Origin: an uncultured Bacteroidales bacterium
GTDB taxonomy: Bacteria; Bacteroidota; Bacteroidia; Bacteroidales; FEN-979
Assembly: GCA_903837605.1 (NCBI GenBank)
Contig: CAILVF010000091.1
Coordinates: 1-35,023 of the forward strand
DNA: 35,023 nt
Direction: 5' to 3'
A program made the translations under genes and the position numbers. Under the pieces are notes generated by a model. That model searched no databases, was not told the DNA's origin, and saw only the letters and a list, made by a program, of their open reading frames with translations. This document shows positions 19,901 through 27,095 of the stretch, one piece after another. Each line of letters starts with the position of its first letter. Position 1 is the first letter of the stretch.

Positions 19901-20285
19901 AACTGCTTGGCCCCATGCCTGTCCAGCTTGCCGAATTTGTTGAATTTGCCGGGTTATTCTGAGGATTGTCCCTGAGGTATTGTTCAAATACCTCTTCAGC
20001 CGTTTTTTTGGGAAATTCCCCTGTTGCAGGGTTTATTTGCCCTTCCATATTATATTCCCAACGCTTAAATTGTTTCCAGCCGACAGCTTTTTTCTGAACC
20101 CCATTTTCTACATAAAAGCCCTTATCGACTTTAAATGGCGCCCAGTAAGCTTCAAAGGCATTTTTATAATCAAAAAAAGTCAGGTTTTCTTTAGCTTTAT
20201 TCTGCGGCAGATTTTTAATCCAGGGCTGTGAAAACACCATTGATGTTAAAAATACAAAAGCCAGTAACGAATAAAATTTTTTCAT
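13902..20285 (-). CDS. BNR/sortilin-like propeller surface protein with GEVED domain and cohesin-dockerin-cohesin cassette (gene D)
   Basis: The product is 2127 residues from the ATG at 20285. This start is preferred over an ATG 33 bases upstream because MKKFYSLLAFVFLTSMVFSQ is a compact signal peptide. The region to residue 110 (FFDYKNAFEAYW, GWKQFKRWEY) is a leader I know from Bacteroidota BNR proteins. Residues 125-770 carry about ten Asp-box-like turns of the form TNGGSSW or SNGGTSW, indicating one or two VPS10/sortilin-type beta-propellers. A BNR-associated N-domain-like module (775-918) follows, then a GEVED domain (925-1061, ending AYGEVEDYTINV), an unassigned sandwich (1067-1311), a CARDB-like domain (1313-1421) and another sandwich. 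Then come cohesin 1 (1581-1725), CnaB-like (1725-1786), dockerin (1786-1881), cohesin 2 (1895-2023) and T9SS sorting domain (2028-2127, ending KLVKRK). The Asp boxes mostly have Asn for Asp and no sialidase arginine triad was identified, so a binding role is likelier than catalysis. Confidence 0.88.
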   Translation of the reverse strand: MKKFYSLLAFVFLTSMVFSQPWIKNLPQNKAKENLTFFDYKNAFEAYWAPFKVDKGFYVENGVQKKAVGWKQFKRWEYNMEGQINPATGEFPKKTAEEVFEQYLRDNPQNNPANSTNSASWTGMGPSSSAGGYNGVGRINCIAFHPSDNNTFWVGAASGGLWVTTNGGSSWTCLTDNNGVLAVSDIIIPTDFTTSNTIYIATGDKDHWDNRSIGVLKSTNGGSSWSATGITYGISSGSMVYRLLLDPSNNQNILAATSGGVYKTTNGGTTWSTQLTSTSFIDMEYKPGDFNTLYGSTTDGSIYVSSNGGTSWTQAFSDASAYRIELAVSANQPAWVYALAANSASGLYGIYKSTNSGTSYTQVYSGTTLNLLGWNSNGADAGGQGWYDLSLAASASDANTLLVGGVNTWRSTNGGTSWAIVNHWSGSTVQAVHADKHTLKYRGNGDLFECNDGGVYISINNGTSWTDRTNGMVTSQMYKLGVSQTVATEVITGLQDNGTKLLSGGTWADVKGGDGMECLIDYSDVNVQYGTYVYGQISKTTNHWGSSTNIQPASAGDGAWVTPYIIDPVTPQTLYAGYADVWKTTDRGTTWTQISTMAASSKIRSMAIAPSNNQVLYVAATTNIWKTINGGTSWTEITGTLPVGSGSITYITVKNDDPNTLWVTLGGYNANTVYQSVNGGTAWTNISTGLPSLPAYSIVQNKQAATEVQLYVGTELGVYFKKGSDNWIAWNTGLPNVKIGEIEIYYASNPQNSKLKAATYGRGLWETPVYFASSAMTYVSSTTTQNNISKVAPNTTNQEIIGIQIVTSGDLTPLSATSFTLNTTGSTNPATDIANAKVFYTGTSSVFAATAQFGSTSVSPNGTFTITGTQALSTGTNYFWLAYDVPATAVVNNYLDAQCTSLTVGTARTPTVTSPTGSRQIGISYCTASATTCDEYISNVKLGTINNSSACTTGGYADYTAVSTTMTKGATLPITVTNGVPYSSDQCGIWVDWNNNGDFSDDAAITVTGTPGGGPYTASIACAASTSSGPKRLRIRIHYNNETTSPCGVAAYGEVEDYTINVADPAGCVSLNYLAMKAQSLAGTYTDLGTSGSVITTANFDDANSSAQNIGFTFTYDCQSFTQFVLNTNGFIKLGNTAPSAAALFFDGAQTAGGGIFNSTNAADVNLISPFNHDLTSGTGTPEYRVYTSGTTPNRVCTIQFKNVRDKTTSPAQQYNNMQFQVKLYETSNIIEFVYGDWTASANASAFKTSACGLKGTSNADNQLLLVNKGSTATWDAANFANANYSTTATLNFGNPPTRPKPDAGRTYRFIPIYSNDLTVGEIYSLGDASLYYSNPQPVSVNIRNTGSNTQTNIPVTLTISGANSFTDTKTISSLASGANAIVSFASFTASATGSTSVLVSVPNDDYNPDNTRTWTQNTNYYTCNYSTTAGPSSGWGYSTAGGSGIFYAKYHVTGTAKVNSVKAYIYNDAASVGQTVFGIVLTDAGGIVAQSANYVIQAADLGTWHTFTMASPPTLTNENLYAGFGVTAGTVAYYAMGVQNENPSRATTYYYSDITGSGLTVQDPVTFIYRYMVGATLSAVTLNAPVTTAATRGAPYSSPVSIPVTVTGFSNITALSLRLDYNPTLLTFTGSANVNSQLTGLIVNDLTVSSSLHKVMMIWSDLAPRTLAAGDKIVDLNFTYITGTAALTWNNTASSGTECEYADAIGNPMTDTPTATYYINGEVHYQPGFMVSGVFRYNNTAMTLLDNVKVVLKQGNSRVDSVTTNASGAYSFATIQNGTYKVLAYTGKAWSSVNATDAIKVQRHFAGLEILTEPVRLLAADVNLSNSINATDAIKIKRRFSGLDTYFDRGDWTFAKPTTGWDTIVVSGAAVTQDFYGLCVGDVNGSNVPAAGKSFQTAIRLVPEGEMEITAGEEFELPVRIEQAAELGAVSLVITYPSESLSIKNVSIKQGDLLYKATGSELRIAWSELEPMLLGSRDALITLHLKASQTLNSTQALSFGLTGESELADGYGAAIPNVTLTMPALKTAAGTSNGDDLLGVVSVYPNPTGGEVKIEYQLNGACQLSVEITDVYGQVIRKQINTYTASGKYHQQFDLSDVSAGVYMVKISCGNYGKETTRTMKLVKRK
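13905..15540 (-). repeat. Paralogous cohesin-CnaB-dockerin-cohesin-T9SS cassette, copy in gene D
   Basis: It encodes about the last 545 residues of gene D in the same module order as C and E. Cohesin 1 shares FSNITALSLRLDYNPTLLTF with gene C. The sequences upstream of the cassette in C, D and E are unrelated, so the cassette behaves as one unit joined to different heads. Confidence 0.85.
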
Positions 20286-20329
20286 AGTTCCCGGTTTTAA
20301 AGACTTAAAATCAAACATTATTCATTTAC

Positions 20330-20337
20330 TAAAAATA
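20330..20337 (-). promoter_or_regulatory. Candidate -7 box for gene D
   Basis: The minus strand reads TATTTTTA, one base off TAnnTTTG. It was chosen because it lies exactly 31 bases from the conserved element and is preceded by GTTG, both as at gene B. No -33 TTTG is seen. Confidence 0.35.
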
Positions 20338-20360
20338 CAACCTTTTTTAAATATATAAAA

Positions 20361-20385
20361 CACCGATTATTAAACGCTTCGATTT
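20361..20385 (-). promoter_or_regulatory. Conserved 25-base upstream element, copy before gene D
   Basis: The plus strand opens CACCGATTATT and ends TCGATTT, with 21 of 25 positions identical to the copy before gene B. The four differences sit at positions 12 and 17-19. The repeated AATCG words are again 16 bases apart on the minus strand. Confidence 0.5.
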
Positions 20386-20436
20386 ATAAAGGATCGTTGA
20401 GAAATACCTGGTTTCCGCTGTTATACTCATGAAATA

Positions 20437-20477
20437 TTGAGAAAAGGAGGCTTAATGTTCGAGCCTCCTTTTCTCAA
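20437..20477 (-). terminator. Terminator hairpin after gene E
   Basis: A perfect 16-base-pair stem (TTGAGAAAAGGAGGCT at 20437-20452 against 20462-20477) has a 9-base loop. It lies 18 bases past the stop of gene E on the minus strand and is followed by TATTTC. The stem is symmetric and could act in both directions. Its core AAAAGGAGGCT is shared with the hairpin after gene C. Confidence 0.85.
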
Positions 20478-20494
20478 TCCTTTTTGATTAGTTA

Positions 20495-23400
20495 CTATTT
20501 CCGCTTTACCAGTTTCAGTGTCCGGCTGGTTTCTTTTCCATCATTGCCGCAGGTTATCTTTACCATATACACCCCGGCTGAAACATCCGTCAGATCAAAC
20601 TGTTGGTTGTATGTCCCGCTGGTGTTATGGCTGTTTATCTGCTGGCGGATGAGCTGCCCGTAAACATCTGTGATTGTAACGGTGACAAGGCATCCCTGGC
20701 TGAGGTGGTATTCCACCTTGACCTCTCCCCCGGTGGGATTCGGATACACCGATACTCCGCCCAGGGTTTCATCGCCATTGTTTGTCGCATTGCCTGTTTT
20801 CAGCATGGGTGAAATCAGGGTCACATCCGCGATTGGAACTCCATACCCGTCGGCCAGTTCCGATTCACCGGTTAATCCGAAGGTTAACGGCTGCGTGGAA
20901 CTCAGAGTTTGTGCTGCTTTCAGGTGAAGGGTGATCAATGCATCCTTGCTGTTAAGCAGCATGGGTTCGATCTCGCTCCATGCGATTCTCAGTTCATTCC
21001 CTGTGGCTTTATACAACAGGCTCCCCTGTTTGATCGTCACATTCGTTATACTGAGAGATTGATCCGGGTAGGTGATCACCAGGGAAACTGCTCCGAGATC
21101 CATACTTTGATCTACCCTGATTGGAAGTTCGAACTCCTGGCCGGGAAGTATTTCCATCTCCCCTTCCGGTACCAGGCTGATCGTCGATTGTGCTGTCTTG
21201 CCTGAGGTGGGTGTATTCGATCCGTTCACATCACCAACACAAAGCCCAAAGAAATCCTGGCTCACTGCCGCACCGCTTACAATGATTGTATCACCACCTA
21301 TGGTCTGTTTGGCAAAGGTCCAGTCGCCCCTGTCAAAGTACGTGTCAAGCCCCGAGAACCTCCGTTTGATCTTGATGGCATCCGTGGCATTGATCGAGTT
21401 GCTCAGGTTCACATCCCCGGCCAGTAACCTCACCGGTTCGGTCAGCAGTTCAAGTCCGGCAAAATGCCGCTGCACCTTGATGGCATCCGTGGCATTCACG
21501 CTCGACCAGGCTTTCGTGGTATAAGCCAGCACTTTGTAGGTGCCGTTCTGAACCGTCGGGAAGGTATATACTCCGTCGGCGTTCGTAGTGGTTGAGTCAA
21601 CCCTGGCCGTACCCTGTTTCAGCACCACTTTTACATTATCCAGAAGCGTTGTAGCGGTATTGTTGTATCTGAACACCCCGCTCAGGAAGAAGCCGGGCTG
21701 GAAATGCACCTCCCCGTTAAGATAATACATTGCCGTTGGCGTATCGGGAAGCGGATTGCCTATTGCATCTGCATATTCGCATTCGGTGCCCCCGCTGGCT
21801 GTGTTGTTCCAGGTCAGGGCTGCCGTGCCGGTCAGGTAGGTGAAGTTCAGGTCAACGATCTTCCCTCCCGTGGGAATGGTCTTGGGCACCAGGTCACTCC
21901 AGATCATCATGATCTTATGCAGGGTTGGCGAAACCGTCTGTTCATTAATGATAAATCCCGAGAGCAGGCTGTTTGCATTGGCATAGCCTGTATAGGTGAC
22001 CTGCGTGGGATCATAGTCCAGCCTCAGCGACAAGGCGGTGATATTGGTAAAATAATCAACTGTTATCGGGATCGTTACCGGGGTGTTGATTGGCGCTCCT
22101 GCTATACCGGCTTTGGTCACCGGGCCCTGGTAAGTAGCTCCTACATAAGCCATGGCCGGGCCTGCCGGGGTGGATTCGGTGGTTCCGTAAAGGGCTTTCA
22201 CCGTGTAGGAATACGTGCCGTTGGACAGGCCGTTATCATCATAATACACCGCAGTAACAACACTCGAATTGATCTTGGTAGTCCCGCGGTATACATTATA
22301 TCCCGTAAGTCCTGTTACTCCTGCCGGGGCGCTCCAGCTCAAATGGACATTACTGCCCGTTACCGTTGCAAGCAAACCCGTGGGTGGCAGTATGGAAGCA
22401 ATAGCTGTAAGATTGACTTTTGACCCGTTGAATATTTCTTTCGAGTCATTATCCTGAACAAAAGCGATCAGTTCACAGTTTGCAGCAACCCAGGCGGCAT
22501 CTTTGGCGAACGAGAGGTTGATTACCTGGGTATTGGCAGTTGCAAAACTTATCGTGGTACCTGAAGCATCCGGAACCATCAGGCGTTCCACATGATCCAG
22601 GTGGTCCTGGCCCTGCCATGCATAGGTAATTGCCGATTCGGTAAGTGCAAGGTGAAGCTTCAGATTGGTTGCCGTGATCGTACTCAGCTTGTGGACCGTC
22701 AGAGTCACGTTATAGTTATTCCCGCTGGCAGTTCCCGCGATATCGATCGTTAAAGGTGATAAGACTGCGTATCGTTGCTGATACAGCGGCAGGTAGTTTG
22801 AATATACACTTGCTGAATGGCTCCCGCCAATATAACTCAGCACACCATCAAAAAATGCAGTAGGGAAGCCGGCGATATTGTAATAAGTATTGCGGGCATC
22901 AGAGGATGTGTTGGCATAAGGGTCTCCATTATGGTAATTGATCATAGCCACCTGGCATCCGTTGGTAACAAGGTCATGTTCTCCCAATGCCGCACCGGGA
23001 TCATAATAACTCCAGGTTCCATCACCTACTTCCATCACCACCTGGTTACGCTGTACGCTGGTATTCTGTGTAACAGTAATATAGTTTGTTTTTGTTGTTG
23101 AGCCGTTACCATTGGCATTGGTTGCCTGCAGGGTCACGCTGTACTGTCCTGCGGCCGTGAACTGTACATGAGGGTTCTTTGAAGTGGCTGTAGTCCCGTC
23201 AACAAAAGTAACCGTTGCAGGATTAAAGGTCCACTGCCAGGAAGTCGGGGTGTTGGTCGACAAATCGGTGAAGATAACTGTCTGGTTTGTATATGGAGTC
23301 GTATTACTTGCATTGAAATCAGCAACCGGTGGGCCAATCCCTGTTGACAGCGGGACAAAGAAATCGATGCAACCCGATCCGGCTGGATTTACATCCCTGC

Positions 23401-26400
23401 CGTCTTTGGATCCCCACATCCCGTTGTTGAAAACGATGCATAATTGTGTAACTACAGTTCCTGCCGGGAACCCGTAATAAGCTGAGGGAGTATATGTTAT
23501 CGAATATGTCCCGTTGGAATTCTGTGTAAGCGAGGTTGACTGTCCATTAGCCCCTGTCGCATCAAATGAGATAGGGTAAGACCATGGATTGCCATTAACC
23601 GTCACCCCCGAATGCAATTTGACTACAGGCGAGCCTATTAATGACCCTGATTGGAAGCAGGCATTCTGAGGGTTAAAGGTGAGGGTAACCTGGTCATACG
23701 CAGTTGCATTCGCCGGGGAGATCGTAAGGATAGGGCCGGCAGGACCAACATTGATCATGCGGGAATCAGTAAATGTCGATACATTAGCTCCATATACTGC
23801 ATTTACCTTATAGGTATAAATACCGTTTGCAAGGCCCGGGTCATCAAAGGATGTAGCTGTAATAAGGTTTGTATTGATCTTAACCTGGTTACGGTATACG
23901 TTATATCCTGATGGCGTGGGGCTTCTATAATCAGGTTCCCAGCTGAGGTGGCCGGTATTAGTGTTGATTACGGTTGCAGCAAAATTAATAGGAGGCGCAT
24001 ATATTGGCGGGTTCTGCGCATCAGTGCAAAAATCGTTGGGTGTATAGGTAAAATCGGAAATGTATTTATAAGTAACGGCTTGTCCTACATCATTTCCTGT
24101 AAGTTGTTCAAAAACCATAGGGATGATCCAGTTTCCGTTCAAAGTGAACACATAATGGGAAGCACAAAGGAAAGGTGCATTATGTGCGAAGGCTGTTGCC
24201 CCGGTAACATTGGTGGGCACGTCGCTGCACCCCCCGGTAAGGCTCACACCTGTAATTTTATTGGCTTCAACATCAAACCCCCTTGCAAAAATATCAGGCT
24301 GGGAATTATCAGTAGCTCCGGCTACCTGGGTTTCAAGCCAGGTAAAGAACATCTTCTTTCCATCCATGGACGTGGAAACATTCATCCTGTTGTCTTCGGT
24401 ATATGTTCCACCTGCAGGGAAATTCCCCCTGAACTGCTTCAGGTATCCCAATCGCTGGCCCTTCCAAACAGAACCTCCGTTGGAGGAGTATATATCAAAT
24501 GCAGCATAACTGCTGTCGCTCATCGAAATTGAATAATCCGCGGTGCTCACTCCTATCACTACACCAATGTGCGGATTACCCCATGCATCCACGGCCAGGT
24601 CGCAATCAAATGCCGTGGTATAAGGCACCAGGTTCCTGGTAGGAGTGCCTGTCGGGAATATTTGTTTAATACGATAATCAGACAGGTACCATTCAACCCC
24701 GGTAATTCCGTTCGGCCCGTCCAATTGGACTGTAATCGGCCCGGTCCAGGTTTGCCCTGCGTTTACCGATTTATACAGCACCGGATAATAGTTTTTATAC
24801 GTTCCTATCTGTGTAGCCACCCCGTTATTTGCAAGCGCAACTACCCAGGCTGTTTGCCCGTCGGGCGAAAATGCGACCCTTGGTGTCAGAGGCAGGGTTC
24901 CGGTAGTAAGCGGCAGGCTCACAGTACTTTGGGTATAATTAAAATCATGGGTCGTAGAATTCCAGGTTCCCCGGCTTAAAACCAGGGCTGAACCGTAGGT
25001 CATGGTAATCGAGTTATAATCGAAGTCTGCAGCGAGGGCTATGCCCTGTTGTGAAATTGAAAACCCGCTGGGTACGTATTTTTCGGGAGGAGGGGAAGCC
25101 CAGATAAGGTGTTTGGTTGAATCTCCCTGGTTTACCAGGTTTTGAACGCCCCTGCTGTAACCGCCCCATCCGTTATTATTTATCAGGTTTGCCGAAAAGT
25201 AACCAATATATGCATTGGATTGGTTTGTATTGCCTGCAGGGTTATATATTGCTGCCTGCGGATAACGGCCTCCGTCAATATAGGCTGTCCCGCTTAATAA
25301 TGTGGAAGCGTAAGCTTGCCTGTTCACTGTCCAGCTGGCCGTTGTCTGACCCATGGCTGTTCCGATATCCGTGGCAAGGTATCCCGAAAGTCCCGGAGGT
25401 GTGGTACCCGGACCCATCCTGTGTATATTGACCACGGTTTTGAGGTTATCGTCGGCCCAGAGCATGGTGCGCTGTCCGCCGCTTACTCCGTAAGATAATC
25501 CGTTCGCAGAGGTGCCGAGAGTAATAATGCTTTCGGTGGAGGATGACTGCGCAGTATAGGCTTTGATGCATAAATCGAAAAGGTAGGATGTGCCCGTTCC
25601 CAAGGCAAGCCATGAAGTACCGTCACCGCTAAGCCAGCACTTTCCCGTTTGAATGGTGACATTCGATGAGTAACCTGCAACTACCTCTTCGGAAGGAACC
25701 GGGTATAATGCCCCGGGTGAATTATACTTGACTTTCACATAAAAATCATTGCCGCTGGCCATTGGAATGGAAGCCGGAAGGTCATACAGATAGTATCCGG
25801 GATACGGGGCTGACTGGCCTGAAAGAGTTCCCAGAAGGCCCGATAATGTACCTCCCGAAAACGTATCATAAATCTCAATATCAATAGTCGTATTGCTTGT
25901 ATTGCACCAGGTACCGACTTTTGTTATCGGCCAGTTATTCGAAGCAATATATTTTACCAGGCCATAACCAACAGCATTGCTAAAACCCCAGTTGCCAATC
26001 CAACCAAGATCATCATAGTTGTATATCTTGGTTGTTGCCGTGTATGCTGACCTGGAAGGGAAATAGCCGTTTTCGGTGAGGATACGGCTGTCATTGTAGG
26101 AAATATAAAAATATCCGCTCTCCCCCCATGAAGATCCCCAGCTGTTCTTAATGATCCATGCTCCTGTTCCTCCGGCAGTTACCTTGGTATCATCCCATCC
26201 TACGATAGTAACTGCATGATTTGTTTCGGTAGTGCCTGAATAATAATAAGTGTAATTTGTAGAATTGTAAGAAGCATCCTGCCAGAAAAAGGTGGTGTAA
26301 ATGGCGCCATTATCCATCAGGTTCTGTTTAATGACTGCTGCATTGGCCGGCAGGAAACAACCGCTATATTCGTAAGCAACAGGAGTTAAGCCTGTTGTGC

Positions 26401-26917
26401 AACTTTGTTCCGTGGCGGAATAGGGGTCTGAAGTTTCATTCACAGGTCCCGCCCTGCGAGCCATATAGGCCGACGACAGGTTAAAATTGCCGCCGAAGCA
26501 TGGTGTCCAGTCGAACAAATGGCAGTTTTTCAGATTGTTCTCCGACAGATCATTGTCGCCCAGCCCAAGAACCTTCCAGCGTGATTCCATGGAGCCCATT
26601 GTCGCAAAAGTCCAGCATGAGCCGCAGCCCCCCTGGTTTTTCACCGAAGTAAGCCGCCCGTTGGTACGCATATCGTATACAGCCGGCAAGGTAGCCGGGT
26701 TGTTCATCGGGACATAATTTGAAAAATCAGGTTTGAACACAGGTGGAACATAACCGAGGCCATGGCCATCTGCTGTAACATTGGAAACGAGCCCTTTCGA
26801 GAGATTATCCTGATACTTAAGGTATTCAGGATTAACCGGGCCCCTTTGCGGAAGCATCTGTGCAAAACCGCCGAAAGCCAGCAGAAGTGCGATCTGAACC
26901 AGTAGATTTCTTTTCAT
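20495..26917 (-). CDS. Papain-family (C1) cysteine protease fused to lectin-like, PKD, dead Omp28-like and cohesin-dockerin modules (gene E)
   Basis: The product has 2140 residues; the signal peptide ends near GGFAQ (residue 20). A short propeptide precedes a C1 peptidase: Q95 (oxyanion hole) and nucleophile C101 in KNQGGCGSCWTFA, H234 in TNHAVTIVGW and N258 in IIKNSWGSSWG. All four key residues are present, so it should be active. A lectin-like domain of the kind that follows such peptidases spans about 290-455, and a probable propeller with one NAGQTW turn covers 460-975. Then come Fn3 (975-1057), an unassigned sandwich (1060-1188), PKD (1193-1284) and an Omp28/thioredoxin-like domain (about 1290-1495). 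In the last, the expected CxxC is S1303-YY-D1306. A second Fn3 (1497-1590) leads to cohesin 1 (1596-1735), CnaB-like, dockerin (about 1800-1897), cohesin 2 (1906-2042) and T9SS sorting domain (2046-2140). It probably forms its own transcription unit, with hairpins on both sides. Confidence 0.92.
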   Translation of the reverse strand: MKRNLLVQIALLLAFGGFAQMLPQRGPVNPEYLKYQDNLSKGLVSNVTADGHGLGYVPPVFKPDFSNYVPMNNPATLPAVYDMRTNGRLTSVKNQGGCGSCWTFATMGSMESRWKVLGLGDNDLSENNLKNCHLFDWTPCFGGNFNLSSAYMARRAGPVNETSDPYSATEQSCTTGLTPVAYEYSGCFLPANAAVIKQNLMDNGAIYTTFFWQDASYNSTNYTYYYSGTTETNHAVTIVGWDDTKVTAGGTGAWIIKNSWGSSWGESGYFYISYNDSRILTENGYFPSRSAYTATTKIYNYDDLGWIGNWGFSNAVGYGLVKYIASNNWPITKVGTWCNTSNTTIDIEIYDTFSGGTLSGLLGTLSGQSAPYPGYYLYDLPASIPMASGNDFYVKVKYNSPGALYPVPSEEVVAGYSSNVTIQTGKCWLSGDGTSWLALGTGTSYLFDLCIKAYTAQSSSTESIITLGTSANGLSYGVSGGQRTMLWADDNLKTVVNIHRMGPGTTPPGLSGYLATDIGTAMGQTTASWTVNRQAYASTLLSGTAYIDGGRYPQAAIYNPAGNTNQSNAYIGYFSANLINNNGWGGYSRGVQNLVNQGDSTKHLIWASPPPEKYVPSGFSISQQGIALAADFDYNSITMTYGSALVLSRGTWNSTTHDFNYTQSTVSLPLTTGTLPLTPRVAFSPDGQTAWVVALANNGVATQIGTYKNYYPVLYKSVNAGQTWTGPITVQLDGPNGITGVEWYLSDYRIKQIFPTGTPTRNLVPYTTAFDCDLAVDAWGNPHIGVVIGVSTADYSISMSDSSYAAFDIYSSNGGSVWKGQRLGYLKQFRGNFPAGGTYTEDNRMNVSTSMDGKKMFFTWLETQVAGATDNSQPDIFARGFDVEANKITGVSLTGGCSDVPTNVTGATAFAHNAPFLCASHYVFTLNGNWIIPMVFEQLTGNDVGQAVTYKYISDFTYTPNDFCTDAQNPPIYAPPINFAATVINTNTGHLSWEPDYRSPTPSGYNVYRNQVKINTNLITATSFDDPGLANGIYTYKVNAVYGANVSTFTDSRMINVGPAGPILTISPANATAYDQVTLTFNPQNACFQSGSLIGSPVVKLHSGVTVNGNPWSYPISFDATGANGQSTSLTQNSNGTYSITYTPSAYYGFPAGTVVTQLCIVFNNGMWGSKDGRDVNPAGSGCIDFFVPLSTGIGPPVADFNASNTTPYTNQTVIFTDLSTNTPTSWQWTFNPATVTFVDGTTATSKNPHVQFTAAGQYSVTLQATNANGNGSTTKTNYITVTQNTSVQRNQVVMEVGDGTWSYYDPGAALGEHDLVTNGCQVAMINYHNGDPYANTSSDARNTYYNIAGFPTAFFDGVLSYIGGSHSASVYSNYLPLYQQRYAVLSPLTIDIAGTASGNNYNVTLTVHKLSTITATNLKLHLALTESAITYAWQGQDHLDHVERLMVPDASGTTISFATANTQVINLSFAKDAAWVAANCELIAFVQDNDSKEIFNGSKVNLTAIASILPPTGLLATVTGSNVHLSWSAPAGVTGLTGYNVYRGTTKINSSVVTAVYYDDNGLSNGTYSYTVKALYGTTESTPAGPAMAYVGATYQGPVTKAGIAGAPINTPVTIPITVDYFTNITALSLRLDYDPTQVTYTGYANANSLLSGFIINEQTVSPTLHKIMMIWSDLVPKTIPTGGKIVDLNFTYLTGTAALTWNNTASGGTECEYADAIGNPLPDTPTAMYYLNGEVHFQPGFFLSGVFRYNNTATTLLDNVKVVLKQGTARVDSTTTNADGVYTFPTVQNGTYKVLAYTTKAWSSVNATDAIKVQRHFAGLELLTEPVRLLAGDVNLSNSINATDAIKIKRRFSGLDTYFDRGDWTFAKQTIGGDTIIVSGAAVSQDFFGLCVGDVNGSNTPTSGKTAQSTISLVPEGEMEILPGQEFELPIRVDQSMDLGAVSLVITYPDQSLSITNVTIKQGSLLYKATGNELRIAWSEIEPMLLNSKDALITLHLKAAQTLSSTQPLTFGLTGESELADGYGVPIADVTLISPMLKTGNATNNGDETLGGVSVYPNPTGGEVKVEYHLSQGCLVTVTITDVYGQLIRQQINSHNTSGTYNQQFDLTDVSAGVYMVKITCGNDGKETSRTLKLVKRK
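20498..22130 (-). repeat. Paralogous cohesin-CnaB-dockerin-cohesin-T9SS cassette, copy in gene E
   Basis: It encodes about the last 545 residues of gene E. It is slightly more divergent than the C/D pair (for example LDYDPTQVTYTG and DFFGLCVGDVNG) but keeps the same module order and both dockerin helices. Confidence 0.85.
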
Positions 26918-26995
26918 GATTTGGAAGTTTGGATGAACGTATGAGTTAGCATTTTTTTCTGTTGATTTTTAGCCTGGGAAATAAACCCCGGGAAG

Positions 26996-27003
26996 CAAAT
27001 CTA
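26996..27003 (-). promoter_or_regulatory. Candidate -7 box for gene E
   Basis: The minus strand reads TAGATTTG, a full match to TAnnTTTG, about 80 bases upstream of the start of gene E. A TTTTG occurs upstream but only 13 bases away, closer than the usual 19-base spacer. Confidence 0.35.
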
Positions 27004-27039
27004 TCTTTCTTTACTCCAAAATAAAAGAATATATAGGTT

Positions 27040-27053
27040 GGATTTATAAATCC
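27040..27053. promoter_or_regulatory. 14-base perfect palindrome upstream of gene E
   Basis: GGATTTATAAATCC reads the same on both strands. It lies between the operon terminator of F and the -7-like box of E, about 37 bases upstream of that box. That position would suit an operator, but AT-rich palindromes also arise by chance. Confidence 0.3.
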
Positions 27054-27060
27054 GTACATA

Positions 27061-27095
27061 AAAATTCAGATAAACCTGTGGGTTGCCTGAATTTT
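27061..27095 (-). terminator. Terminator hairpin closing the H-G-F operon
   Basis: Arms AAAATTCAG (27061-27069) and CTGAATTTT (27087-27095) are perfectly complementary, and an inner AACC/GGTT pair extends the stem. The hairpin overlaps the last base of the stop codon of gene F. On the minus strand the RNA arm nearest the 3' end is preceded by A/T-rich sequence but has no long U run, so efficiency is uncertain. Confidence 0.6.
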
